Origin: Gigantopelta aegis
Lineage: Eukaryota; Mollusca; Gastropoda; Neomphalida; Peltospiridae
Length of the DNA stretch: 64,000 bases
Assembly (NCBI RefSeq): GCF_016097555.1
Contig: NC_054708.1
Location: 2,132,558-2,196,557 of the forward strand
Direction of reading: 5' to 3'
The notes below the pieces were generated by a model, which saw only the letters and a program-made list of their open reading frames with translations, had not been told where the DNA came from and searched no databases. Below are positions 41,562 to 52,070 of this stretch, piece by piece; the first letter of the stretch is position 1; every line of letters begins with the position of its first letter. The position numbers and the translations under genes are program-made.

Positions 41562-41934
41562 CCTTTTTTTAATATTTTTTTATTATTCCCATTTTTATTG
41601 ACATGATATCCACACACAGATGTATACAGTACATATGATAAAAAGATCCACATGAAAAGCAAAACAAAAAACGAAGTAGCTAAAGAGATATTTAGCTAGG
41701 ATCGAATATATGTGACTGATAATCAGACATACATGTATGAAAAATTCAAAAGGAGACTAAGGACATAATAAGTATAAAAAAAAAGAACACAAGAAATACA
41801 ATCTAGGTTTTAAATATATTGTGACAAATTGACCAAAATTTGGTGAATTTAACATAGTTGCACGCGGAAAAAGCCGCTGCTTTTGTCAACTCTTTTTGGA
41901 TCCATTTCAAACTGGGTACGTATGCATTAAAATG
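41562..41934 (-). mobile_element. retroposon 3' end inserted in the 47-bp array
   Basis: Flanked by TGAAGTGACAG at 41551-41561 and 41935-41945; the array monomer itself may contribute. On the minus strand it begins near GCATACGTACCCAG and has a 40-codon open end with PSLKWIQKELTKAAAFSACN and KFTKFWSICHNIFKT before a stop at about 41811. A long A/T-rich 3' part follows, ending in A-rich sequence at 41562-41580. It looks like the last codons and 3'UTR of an autonomous retroelement, most likely a LINE; I cannot name the clade. Confidence 0.65.
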
Positions 41935-43204
41935 TGAAGTGACAGACTTGACAGCTGTGGCGGCAGTACTCATGTTTAAGATGAACTGACAGACTTGACA
42001 GCCGTGGCGGCAGTACTCATGTTTTAGATGAAGTGACGGACTTGACAGCCGTGGCGGCAGTACTCATGTTTTATATGAAGTGACAGACTTGACAGCCGTG
42101 GTGGCAGTACTCATGTTTTAGATGAAGTGAAAGACTTGACAGCTGTGGTGGCAGTACTCATGTAGAAGTGACAGACTTGACAGCTGTGGCGGCGGTACTC
42201 AAGTTTTAGACGAAGTGACAGACTTGACAGCTGTAGCGGCAGTACTTATGTTTTAGATGAAGTGACAGACTTGGAAGCTGTGGTGTCAGTACTCATGTTT
42301 TAGATGAAGTGACAGACTTGACAGCTGTGGTGTCAGTACTCATGTTTTAGATGAAGTCACAGACTTGACAGCTGTGGTGGCAGTACTCATGTTGAAGTGA
42401 CAGACTTGACAGCTGTGGCGGCAGTACTGATGTTTTAGATGAAGTGACGGACTTGATAGCTGTGGCGGCAGTACTCATGTTTTAGATGAAGTGACGGACT
42501 TGACAGCTGTGGCGGCAGTACTCATGCTTTAGATGAAGTGACAGACGTGACAGCTGTGGTGGCAGTACTCATGTAGAAGTGACAGACTTGACAGCTGTGG
42601 CGGCAGTACTCATGTTTTAGATGAAGTGATGACTTGACAGCTGTGGCGGCAGTACTCATGTTTTAGATGAAGCGACAGACTTGACAGCTGTGGCGGCAGT
42701 ACTCGTGTTTTAGATGAAGCGACAGACTTGACAGCTGTGGCGGCAGTACTCATGTTTTAGATGAAGTGACACACTTGATAGCTGTGGCGGCGGTACTCAT
42801 GTTTTAGATGAAGTGACAGACTTGGCAGTTGTGGTGGCAGTACTCATGTTGAAGTGACAGACTTGACAGCTGTGGCGGCAGTACTCATGTTTTAGATGAA
42901 GTGACAGACTTGACAGCTGTGGCGGAAGTACTCATATTGAAGTGACAGACTTGACAGCTGTGGCGGCAGTACTCATGTTTTAGATGAAGTGACAGACTTG
43001 ACAGCTGTGGTGGCAGTACTCATGTTTTAGTTGAAGTGACAGACTTGACAGCTGTGGCGGCAGTACTCATGTTTTAGATGAAGTGACAGACTTGACAGCT
43101 GTGGCGGCAGTACTCATGTTTTAGATGAAGAGAGAGACTTGACAGCTGTGGCTGCAGTACTCATGTTTTAGATGAAATGACAGACTTGACAGCTGTGGCG
43201 GCAG
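41935..43204. repeat. 47-bp minisatellite, right part
   Basis: About 27 more units of the array at 41134, with GTGGCGG and GTGGTGG variants and shorter units missing TTTTAGA. It ends where the dispersed repeat continues as TACTAATGACGGGTGCCACA. Confidence 0.95.
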
Positions 43205-43955
43205 TACTAATGACGGGTGCCACAGGTGGGGCAGGATATGCTCACCTTTCGCGGACACCTGCCCGAAGTTCAGCCAGCAAACGTTTCGCTAACGTTCGCA
43301 AACTATTTCATTGGTTCCCGAAGTGGTAATTCGGTTGACTGTGTGGCGTAAAATTCAGTCTAGCAAACGTTAGCGACAAGCGGTTGACTGAACTTACGCC
43401 AGGGATAACATCACAGTTTTGACAGTGATTCACGAGTGCATGTCATCACAGCTGTACTTATTCTGATGATCTCTGTCCGGTGCCAGTTTTGATTTAGTAA
43501 ACTAGTTTGGTCGTGGCGGTGCAAGAGGAAGGACATTTCCAGTAAAGGATCTCTAAAATGGACGATATCTCCAGTAAAGAATCTCCAAGAGGGACGATAT
43601 CTCCAGTAAAGGATCTCCAAGAGGGACGATATATCCAGTAAAGGATCTCCAAGAGGGACGATATCTCCAGTAAAGGATCTCCAAGAGGGACGATATATCC
43701 AGTAAAGGATCTCCAAGAGGGACAATATCTCCAGTAAAGGATCTCCAAGAGGGACGATATCTCCAGTAAAGGATCTCCAAGAGGGACGATATCTCCAGTA
43801 AAGGATCTCCAAGAGGGACGATATATCCAGTAAAGGATCTCCAAGAGGGACAATATCTCCAGTAAAGGATCTCCTCGGGAGTGCATGTCCTACTGTAGAC
43901 GAATCGATCCCTATTTTACCAAATGCCCATTCGACTCTGCATTGTGGATATACGG
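43205..43955 (-). mobile_element. unnamed dispersed repeat, copy 3, with internal array
   Basis: Reverse-orientation copy of 20085-20465: GCAGGATATGCTCACCTTTC, TTTTGACAGTGATTCACGAG, CATCACAGCTGTACTTATTC, TAAACTAGTTTGG, CAGTAAAGGATCTC, AGGATCTCCTCGGGAGTG, ATTTTACCAAATGC and ACTCTGCATTGTG. About 150 bp at 43255-43395 has no match in copy 1 and includes GCAAACGTTAGCGACAAGCG. A 32-bp minisatellite (43540-43875) lies in the middle. Confidence 0.8.
43540..43875. repeat. 32-bp minisatellite
   Basis: About ten units of TCCAGTAAAGGATCTCCAAG and AGGGACGATATC. The first and last units merge with single-copy sequence of the dispersed repeat (CAGTAAAGGATCTC), so the unit arose from that element. The 32-bp length gives three overlapping minus-strand open frames without meaning. 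Confidence 0.95.
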
Positions 43956-44403
43956 CCCTGACCATGTATTACGGTTTTGTAGTTCAGATTTAGTGACTGA
44001 CCTCAATGCACTGAGTAAGAAGTAATGCCAAACAAACAAGGAATAAGAATTTTAAAAAAATAAAAAAAATAACGACGAGTTCATTACTCGTCTACGGCAA
44101 CGATTACAACGTGAACGTATGTAAAATACCAGTTTAAACTGAAGGTAATGACTTTTACATTCCATTTCTAATATAACCTATTTTAATTGTCCAAACTGAT
44201 TCAAACACACACACACACACAGACCATAATATATACAGATATCAGATACCTTCACTTGTATATAACAACCACCTGTTAATAACAGTCACCCCATAAATCC
44301 TGAACACTAAAAGGTAGTCTTTTCCAAAATGTCTCATTTCTGCTCGTCATACGTGACTGCCATACAAGATCTGCTATTACACATTGCAAACATATCCTTT
44401 ATG
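43956..44403. other. no gene seen
   Basis: AT-rich unique sequence with a short CA run near 44205-44220. Confidence 0.4.
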
Positions 44404-44590
44404 ATCAGGGGCGGATTATGCTTTAGGTAAGGGGGGGGGGGGTCCGAAACAATATGTAAATGTTTATAATATGAAATTATAAATTTTACGTGGACATCAA
44501 TTTAGATCTACGTGGTGGGGTTGTTGTTTTTTTTAGCCGGGGGGAGGGGGGGGGGGGCGTGCAACTGGGAACCCCCATAATCCGCCTTTG
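44404..44590. mobile_element. short nonautonomous DNA transposon (MITE)
   Basis: The ends CAGGGGCGGATTATG (44406) and CATAATCCGCCTTTG (ending 44590) are inverted repeats with one or two mismatches. The inside is AT-rich with G homopolymers and no coding capacity. The flanking TGAT may be the target duplication. Confidence 0.6.
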
Positions 44591-44858
44591 ATGATTTCTT
44601 GCCTGCAACCTTTTTAATATACACCAGAATGAAGTCGAAAGCAATCAAAGATAAATGACTGTTTCAAAAGGTGATTAATAGTGACTTTCAACAAAACATG
44701 TTCAATTTATGCTTTCAATAATACAAAAAAATAGTAAAACAGTTTTGTCTCTCTTATTTTATATTTTTTGGACGATTGTTCATGTTTTACCTGAATACAC
44801 CAGAAACCTGTCCATAATGGCCATTCTTGTCCAGGTCCCGTATCCGCTATATACAGGT

Positions 44859-44861
<3 letters not shown>

Positions 44862-44946
<85 letters not shown>

Positions 44947-44957
44947 CAACCTATCCC

Positions 44958-44986
<29 letters not shown>
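44862..44986. repeat. (TA)n and (CA)n microsatellites
   Basis: About 75 bp of TA at 44862-44938, followed by CA runs at 44938-44945 and 44957-44986. Open frames reading YIYIYI across it are meaningless. Confidence 0.97.
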
Positions 44987-44988
<2 letters not shown>

Positions 44989-45489
44989 ATCCCTACATAA
45001 TGAAATCCTGTCATTTCCATATAAATTACTTAATAACTGGTACTGAAAAGAAATATATTATGTATACAATATGAAATCACTGCGAGTCATTGACACCGAG
45101 TGTGTGTGCGACCCGTGCTTGTAACCTATATCCGGTGCCGAATTAGGAACATGTACTGTTATTAATGGGTTAATCTATGTATAGCCCTCGAATAACTTCG
45201 CACTGCTGTTTGGAATCAATTAATTCGCAATAGGCCTACATTCTTCTATTTTGAGCCTATATGGAACAGTATTCTCTTTCAAACCTGCACACGTATACTA
45301 GTAACCTACGTTTTTAAAAATAACAATTCCTTTAATTAAATAACTCTTCCTAGTGTTACAAATAATAGTTATTAGAAACTATCTCACATTGGCAAATGCT
45401 TTTTTTTTTTCACCCTCCAACGGTTGAAGGAAACTCCAACTACCGCCAAGCAGGTGCTTGTGCCACATTCGCACAATAGATGGCGTTGA

Positions 45490-46010
45490 TGCTAACTTGT
45501 GTGACGTCAGAATACCATATACGGAATGGGGTTAATTAAGCTCAATGTAAATGACAACAGAAGAAACGCATATCGCTCCGCTTGTTTTGTGAGAGTTGAC
45601 AGATTTTACAGTGGATTGCGTTGTGAACTAAAATCAACTCATCAAAGGAAACGCCTCTGTGTTTTGCTAATAGTTTTGGATAACCGTTTTCTCACGTGGG
45701 AAGTCGTTCCGTGGTTGTTTTTTTCCCTCGGTTGGCCAAATGTTGGAGTACGGATAGATCTTCGTGTGGAACATCATTAAGGTTTGTTTTTTTCTCAGAA
45801 ATCTGCGATTCTGTGTGCCAGTGAATACAGTCACTGCAGTCAGTATATCACCGGTTTACCGATGGCGAAGCCTGTTTTAGTGTATTTGCATGGCAGTTTG
45901 TTGTTTTGTCAGAAACATCGCGAAGATTTAGAAATTCGGGCAGTGGTCAATTTGCCCGCCATCTTGGGCTAGCGACCTCGGTTTGGCCACGGCCGAGGGC
46001 GTGATGTTTT
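45490..46010 (+). promoter_or_regulatory. candidate promoter and first-exon region
   Basis: Upstream of the signal-peptide exon there is locally GC-richer sequence with a full CRE palindrome TGACGTCA (45502-45509), and GCCCGCCATCTTGGGC near 45955-45971 contains a YY1-type CCATCTTGG. CpG dinucleotides are more frequent here than in surrounding intergenic DNA. A transcription start and noncoding first exon here is inference; no initiator or donor was pinned down. Confidence 0.35.
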
Positions 46011-46258
46011 GTTTATGTGGCCTCTATATCGATGGACACGGCGTTTTGCCAACTGTGTTTTAACACACACGCACACGGCTCGAGAAGTGGGCCACTAAAA
46101 TACTTGTTTATTTTTCCTCAAACTTGGTGTTAAACTGGCAGCACACGCAAATTACATTAAAATATTTTGCCACATAACATTAGCCTATAAGCGGAGTGAT
46201 GCCAAACGGTGGGCATGTTTGCCCTTGCCTCACACTTACGGTGTACTCTTGTTTGCAG

Positions 46259-46399
46259 CCTGGTTGACATGCAGTGGTCGTTGGACACGTGAATGCCGCA
46301 GCCCACCTTGACGAGGAGGAGGCCGGGCCAACATGCTGTCTAGTGCTTGCTTCTGCTTCCTACTATTCCTGTGTTGTCATGAGGCGGGCACGGGCAAAG
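46259..46399 (+). CDS. exon with 5'UTR and signal-peptide start, gene unknown
   Basis: The acceptor GTTTGCAG ends at 46258. The donor AAAG/GTGAGT is at 46399/46400, a strong site. Coding begins at ATG 46333 and gives MLSSACFCFLLFLCCHEAGT then GK plus one base (phase 1). A short N-region, a hydrophobic core LLFLCC and small residues after it make a typical secretory signal peptide, so the product is probably secreted or a membrane protein. The 5'UTR part has two upstream ATGs, at 46268 (7 codons) and 46293 (16 codons, stop at 46343, overlapping the main ATG), which would be expected to lower translation. I found no convincing second exon downstream in the window; the next intron would have to cross the minisatellite-rich region. 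The protein cannot be named from 22 residues. Confidence 0.65.
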
Positions 46400-46639
46400 G
46401 TGAGTGGCCTTGGAAATTCTCATCACAAACTTTAAATGCAAAAATGTGGTAGTAGTTGTGAAATAAAAACAATTATTTAACCTTGTGAGAAAAAGAAAAA
46501 AGAAGAAGAAATAATACACCAGGATATAAACACTGCATACACTCCCCCACCAATATCCCCCAAATGTAATAAGGGATTAACAACATGCTCACTGTGACAC
46601 TAGCAGGTGACAGGTGTCAATGTTTGGCCCTACTGCTGC
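46400..46639. other. intron start
   Basis: Presumed intron after the signal-peptide exon; no other feature. Confidence 0.4.
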
Positions 46640-46745
46640 CTACAGTCATAGGTTTTAACATGCATATTCAGAACAAGCTGTTGTAGCACATGCCTGTCAT
46701 GGGCGGAGGTGTTATCTTTTGACGGGACCGTAGTCCAGGACAGTA
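46640..46745 (-). mobile_element. retroposon-tail fragment
   Basis: Shares AGAACAAGCTGTTGTAGC with 24830-24848 and the ACATGCCTGTC-type block with the tails at 36690 and 40335. A small remnant of the retroposon family at 39004-40397 or a relative. Confidence 0.5.
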
Positions 46746-46883
46746 CATACTTTTTAGGTTACTTTCAGGTTTACAGTTATACCCCTCGAAGCCATCATTA
46801 GGTATGTACAGGTACCACCTACTTATCTCGAACACAGATGAAGAATATCCTGATGTACATGCAAGTTACATATAAAAAAAAAG

Positions 46884-47190
46884 TTTATAGTTTTAATGAC
46901 ACCACTAGAGCATATTGATTTGTTAATCATCGACTATTGGATGTCAAAGATATGGTAATTTTGACACATTTATAGAGAGGAAACCCGCTACATTTTTCTA
47001 TTAGTAACAAGGGATCTTTTATATGCACCATCCCACAGACAGGATAGCACATACCACAGCCTTTGATATGCTAGTCATGGTGCATTGGCTGGAACGAGAA
47101 ATAGCCCAATGGATCCACCAAAGGGAATTGATCCCAGACTGACCGTGCATGAAGCAAACACTTTACCACTGGGCTACATCCTGCCCACCC
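46884..47190 (-). mobile_element. tRNA-derived SINE, alternative tail
   Basis: In minus orientation: GGGCAGGATGTAGCCCAGTG head, CCATTGGGCTATTTCTCGTT, GTGCATATAAAAGATCCC body, then a tail with CAAAATTACCATATCTTTG and AATATGCTCTAGTGGTGTCA. The tail differs from the CGTCGTTAAATAAAA type of other copies, so at least two tail types circulate. The 5' part of the head is closest to 33933-34260. Confidence 0.85.
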
Positions 47191-48479
47191 ATACAGTTAT
47201 AATAAAGTGTGTGTTTTGGTTGCTTAATGTTAATGTGTTTCATTGGTATGGTACACGATTCAGGCCACAGGCACAGGGCCAAGTCCAGCAACTCGAGTGC
47301 TTCAGGTGCAAAGGTTGGGGAGGGGGACCTTTTAAATAGGAATGAAAATATACATCGAGTGTGTAGTGTGTGTGTGTGGGCATTGGGTGTCACATTTTAA
47401 ATATTGACCCAACCTGTTTGATGCTTGATTATTGTGATGGGGTAGCTGACTGACTGCGATGCACAGTGCCCATGTTGTAGAAAGTTCAGGGACGTGATCT
47501 CCTGGAAATATTTTTAAAAACTGGATATATGTCTTCATACATAGATCCTAAGATGCAAATGTTTGCATTCTATGAGGAAAAATCACCAAGTATTGGACAC
47601 ATTATTATCTGACTGGGGTTTTCCTGTCCCAACCAGTTGTATATCATAGATCATGGTATGTGTTGTCCTGTCGGGGCAAAAGTGCATATATATCAAATAT
47701 ACTTGCTACTAATGGAAAAATGTAGTGGGTTTCCTCTCTAAAACTATATATAGTCAGCGATTAATAAATCAATGTGCTCTGGTGGAAAATTCTTGATAAC
47801 AAATGTGTAAGTACATATATTTTTTTAAGTTGCTTTAAGCAGGAGATTTTGACCGATGACCTCCCACCCCCTCACACCTGTGCCTGAGGTCTACTGTAAT
47901 ATTCGTGGGTGTTCTATTTTAGAAATAATGATTTATCACGAAATAACACATTTCAGATACAAGATTTCCAACTGTCAAAATGAAGTGAAAAAGTGTTTCA
48001 TTCTCGTTAAATTTTTTTATCACTTTCCTTTTCGAGGGGGTGGGGGGGGGGGGGCATGAGTGTGCTCTGCACCTGCACACACCTGACAGAACTCGAGAGA
48101 CTCGCCAAACTGCGTCTCATCTACACCAATTATTTGGACAAGTGTATTTTTACCCTCCACCTTTTGAGAAGTGCAGTTTTGAACTCTGATTTCTCAAAGA
48201 TGAGTCGATTATTAAAAATACATTTCCGACATATAAGATATGATATACACAATTATGCTATAGGGAACCAATCCCAAATGTCGCCCTTGGTGTGTCGGGG
48301 TGTGGTGCCTGCGTACTGTACATGTACCATGGTAACCCAACATGAACAGTTGTTTAGTAGTTAGTATTGCAGGGCTCAAATTTAGCACTTTAAAAAAATA
48401 TTGTCATTGGGGAAAGGGCCCACTGATAGCAATTTTGAGCCTGCCTATGGCAATTTTTTTTAAAAGTAACTTTTGCAAC
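47191..48479. other. no gene recognised
   Basis: Short open frames near 47209-47400 and 48056-48364 have no domain or codon bias. A G homopolymer lies at 48036-48052. Presumably intronic. Confidence 0.4.
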
Positions 48480-48815
48480 AAATGAATATTATCTTTTATA
48501 AAGACCAATATTTTAAAGATTGGAATATTTCCTTGTTATTTTGTAGTAAAAGATACTCCTGTATTAAGACCACCTTGCTATAAAGACCAATATTTTAAAG
48601 ATTGGAATACTTCCTTATTATTTTGTAGTAAAAATATTCCTGTATTAAGACCACCTTGCTATAAAGACTAATATTTAAACTACTGGAATATTTTATAGTA
48701 AAAATAATTCTGTATTAAGACCACCCTGCTATAAAGACCAATATTTTATAGACTGGAATATTTCCGTATTATTTTATAGTAAAAATACTCCTGTATTAAG
48801 ACCACCTTGCTATTA
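48480..48815. repeat. ~80-bp tandem repeat, four units
   Basis: Units contain ATAAAGACCAATATTTTAAA and ATTCCTGTATTAAGACCACC with moderate divergence. Confidence 0.88.
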
Positions 48816-48901
48816 TGGATTATGACCAGTAAAATTAAACCCACTGGTTGTTTTCAATACATGTTGGCCCCATTAGTGCAACCACATCATTAGCTTAGAA
48901 G

Positions 48902-49021
48902 ATAACCATATGAAGTTTTTAGATTTGCGGGTGTTATTGTCTATTTGATCCCAAAAATTAAACATTTGCCGGCATCAAATAGACAATAACACCCACAAAT
49001 CTAAAAACTCCATATGGTTAT
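48902..49021. repeat. near-perfect hairpin, 48-bp arms
   Basis: 48902-48949 and 48974-49021 are reverse complements with two mismatches (ATAACCATATG to CATATGGTTAT; GTTATTGTCTATTTGAT to ATCAAATAGACAATAAC), separated by a 24-bp loop. It may be a tiny foldback element or an RNA hairpin. Confidence 0.9.
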
Positions 49022-49151
49022 GTCCATTGTAAACTGAATTGTTTTTCTACAGGACTAACTGTATATTTGGCATTTCTTCAAAAAAAGAATTTTATGATGG
49101 TCAAACAAGTAGTTAGGTCCCCCACTGATCAAACTGTAGCGGCTCATATTT

Positions 49152-49228
49152 TTTTTTTTTTTTTTAAACAATATTTATTCAAATTGTTGAACAGCAGAAC
49201 TCTCAGAATGCTTGTTTTGTTTTAGCTG
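49152..49228 (-). mobile_element. possible retroposon 3' end
   Basis: A 20-base T run followed by AAACAATATTTATTCAAATT resembles the reverse of a 3' end with AATAAATATTG and poly(A). It directly precedes the 58-bp array. Class unknown. Confidence 0.4.
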
Positions 49229-49693
49229 GATGTACAAACGTACAAGTATTAGTTTCCTACTAAAAAGCAGTTAGTGTACAAATGAACATGTACAAACGTA
49301 CAAGTATTAGTTTCCTACTAAAAAGCAGTTAGTGTACAAATGAACATGTACAAACGTACAAGTATTAGTTTCCTACTAGAAAGCAGTTAGTGTACAAATG
49401 AACATGTACAAACGTACAAGTATTAGTTTCCTACTAAAAAGCAGTTAGTGTACAAATGAACATGTACAAACGTACAAGTATTAGTTTCCTACTAAAAAGC
49501 AGTTAGTGTACAAATGAACATGTACAAACGTACAAGTATTAGTTTCCTACTAGAAAGCAGTTAGTGTACAAATGAACATGTACAAACGTACAAGTATTAG
49601 TTTCCTACTAAAAAGCAGTTAGTGTACAAATGAACATGTACAAACGTACAAGTATTAGTTTCATACTAGAAAGCAGTTGGTGTACAAATGAAC
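49229..49693. repeat. 58-bp minisatellite, eight units
   Basis: Highly uniform units containing ATGTACAAACGTACAAGTAT and TAGTTTCCTACTAAAAAGCA. Low divergence suggests recent expansion. Confidence 0.95.
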
Positions 49694-50382
49694 ATGACAT
49701 GGTTAATATATAGTCATTTTATTTTATAACTTGTACATTATAATCTTGAAAAGTAAAGATTAAATTAGGGCATACAATTTGAATTTTTGAGAAAACCGAC
49801 ATGTCATTCGTGTGGTTTCAGTTTTACATGAACGATTTTCTTCAGTAGTTCAGATACAAATGCAAATTTTAATGGGTCACAGCAATTAACTGAGAATGCA
49901 ATATGAACGAATTTCGTAGCTTTTCTCCATCAAATGTCCTATCATAAATAAAAAAAAAACTAAATAAATAAAAAAAAAAAAAAAATGTATGCTAGAACCA
50001 ACTTGAAAGCTGCCCGTTTGCATTACAACACACAACCCCATCAGTTTTTTTTACAGGGGAGTACTTATTGGTGCCAAACAATAATCTGAATGAAATGATA
50101 ATATACAGGGATTTCCCAGAAGCATTGAGCTTAATGCTTCCGGGTCTGAACAGAAAGTACTGAACTTAAGCGAATCCTATATCGACCAAAATAACCAGCA
50201 ATCGGCAATGTAGGCCCGTTATTTTTTTTAATTTTCTGACGAATGATTGCAGCTTTTGCGCGAACGATTGGTCGTTTATGTTGATATTGGTTTTGAATAA
50301 CCGACAGATGAACAACAAAATCATTCATGCCAAATTTTATGCCCTGTTGAATAATAGAATTTAAGGTACATGGTTAAAAGTT
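49694..50382. other. no gene recognised
   Basis: AT-rich sequence with A homopolymers near 49945-49985. A 65-codon minus-strand frame at 50131-50328 lacks any recognisable domain. Confidence 0.4.
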
Positions 50383-50500
50383 TGTTTTGTTTAATGATAC
50401 AACTTGAGCACATTGATTAATTAAACATTTATTGGATGTCAAACATTTGGTAATTTTGACAATAGAGGAAAGCCACTACTTTTTTCCATTAGAAGATATC
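50383..50500 (-). mobile_element. SINE tail fragment
   Basis: Contains GTTTAATGATACAACTTGAG, TTATTGGATGTCAAAC and TTTGGTAATTTTGACA, the same tail type as 46884-47190 in minus orientation. It merges at 50485 into the 47-bp unit CATTAGAAGATATCTTTG. Confidence 0.75.
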
Positions 50501-50551
50501 TTTGTTATGTATATATTACTATATAATACATGTGTACTCATTAGAGATGTA
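50485..50551. repeat. 47-bp array, left stub
   Basis: One to two units (TTAGAAGATATCTTTG, then ATACATGTGTACTCATTAGA) of the array that resumes at 51746; the rest is displaced by the insertion of 50552-51745. Confidence 0.75.
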
Positions 50552-51745
50552 CAGGGCTTCTAGATTATGGTAGCCCTACTCTCATGGCTAGTGATATTAA
50601 ATTTTGGGCTAGTAAATAACTACTATTGCCATGCCCGACATCTAGTGAAATGTTTTTGTCAAATGTTGCAATTACGTCTATTTTGTAAATTTAGGAATAT
50701 CCTGCCCTGCCCCCGATGTTAGTGCTTTTAAGCTATATATCTCCCTCTTTAGGTGACATATATCCAATTTTACTATTATTTAGAATTTTAAGCCGTATCT
50801 CCCTCTTTAGGTGACATATCCAATTTTACTATTATTTAGAATTTTAAGCTGTATATCTCTCTTTAGGTGACATATCCAGTTATTACTATTATTTAGAATT
50901 TTAAGCTGTATCTCTCTGTTTATGTGATGTATCCAATTTTACTATTATTTAGAATTTTAAGCTGTATCTCCCTCTTTAGGTGACATATCCAATTTTACTA
51001 TTATTTAGAATTTTAAGCTGTATCTCTCTCTTTAGGTCAGTATCCAATTTTACTATTATTTAGAATTTTAAGCTGTACCTCCTTCTTTAGGTGACATATC
51101 CAATTTTACTATTATTTAGAATTTTAAGCTGTATATCTCTCTTTAGGTGACATATCCAATTTTACTATTATTTAGAATTTTTAAGCTATATCTCCCTCTT
51201 TAGGTGACATATCCAATTTTACTATTATTTAGAATTTTAAGCTGTATCTCCCTCTTTAGGTGACATATCCAATTTTACTATTATTTAGAATTTTAAGCTG
51301 TATCTCCCTCTTTAGGTGACATATCCAATTTTACTATTATTTAGAATTTTAAGCTGTATCGCTCTCTTTAGGTGACGTATCCAATTTTACTATTATTTAG
51401 AATTTTAAGCTGCATCTCTCTCTTTAGGTGACGTATCCAATTTTACTATTATTTAGAATTTTAAGCTGTTTCTCTCTCTTTAGGTGACATATCCAATTAT
51501 TACTATTATTTAGAATTTTAAGCTGTATCTCTCTCTTTAGGTGCCATATCCAAGTTTACTATTATTTAGAATTTTAAGCTGTATCTCTTTCTTTAGATGA
51601 CATATCCAATTTTACTATTATTTAGAAATTTTTTTATTAACTTAAAGTAAAGTAGAGCTAGTGAATTTTTAATTGTGGCTAATAAATTAAAAAAAATCAC
51701 TGATCCCATGGCTAGTTGATTTTATAAAAATTCTAGAAGTCCTGT
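50552..51745. mobile_element. terminal-inverted-repeat element with an internal minisatellite
   Basis: The left end is CAGGGCTTCTAGA, and the right end reversed is CAGGACTTCTAGA. Inside these, blocks such as CTCATGGCTAGTGAT and (reversed) ACTAGCCATGGGATCAGTGA are also inverted. Flanks show a short direct repeat ATGT. CAGGG ends suggest a nonautonomous hAT-like element, but an 8-bp duplication is not clear. Most of the inside is a 56-bp array. Confidence 0.7.
50720..51630. repeat. ~56-bp minisatellite, 16 units
   Basis: Units contain GTGACATATCCAATTTTACT, ATTATTTAGAATTTTAAGCT and GTATCTCCCTCTTTAG. It lies wholly inside the inverted-repeat element. Confidence 0.95.
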
Positions 51746-52070
51746 ATGTATATATTAGTATGTACACGTGTACTCACTAGAAGATATCTTTGATGTGTAT
51801 ATATTAGTATGTACACGTGTACTCACTAGAAGATATCTTTGATGTGTCTATATTAGTATGTACACGTGTACTCACTAGAAGATATCTTTGATGTGTCTAT
51901 ATTAGTATGTACACGTGTACTCACTAGAAGATATCTTTGATGTGTCTATATTAGTATGTACACGTGTACTCACTAGAAGATATCTTTGATGTGTATATAT
52001 TAGTATGTACATGTGTACTCATTAGAAGATATCTTTGATGTGTATATATTAGTATATACATGTGTACTTT
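51746..52070. repeat. 47-bp minisatellite, seven units
   Basis: Units contain TATATTAGTATGTACACGTG and TACTCACTAGAAGATATCTT. Similarity of ACTAGAAGATATCTTTG to the SINE body motif CCATTAGTAGCAAGGGATC at 46990-47010 (same strand) suggests that the unit began in the adjacent SINE fragment. Confidence 0.93.

Noticed and set aside
44707-45074. Open frames of about 90-120 codons with YIYIYI runs
   Set aside because: They are translations of TA and CA microsatellites.
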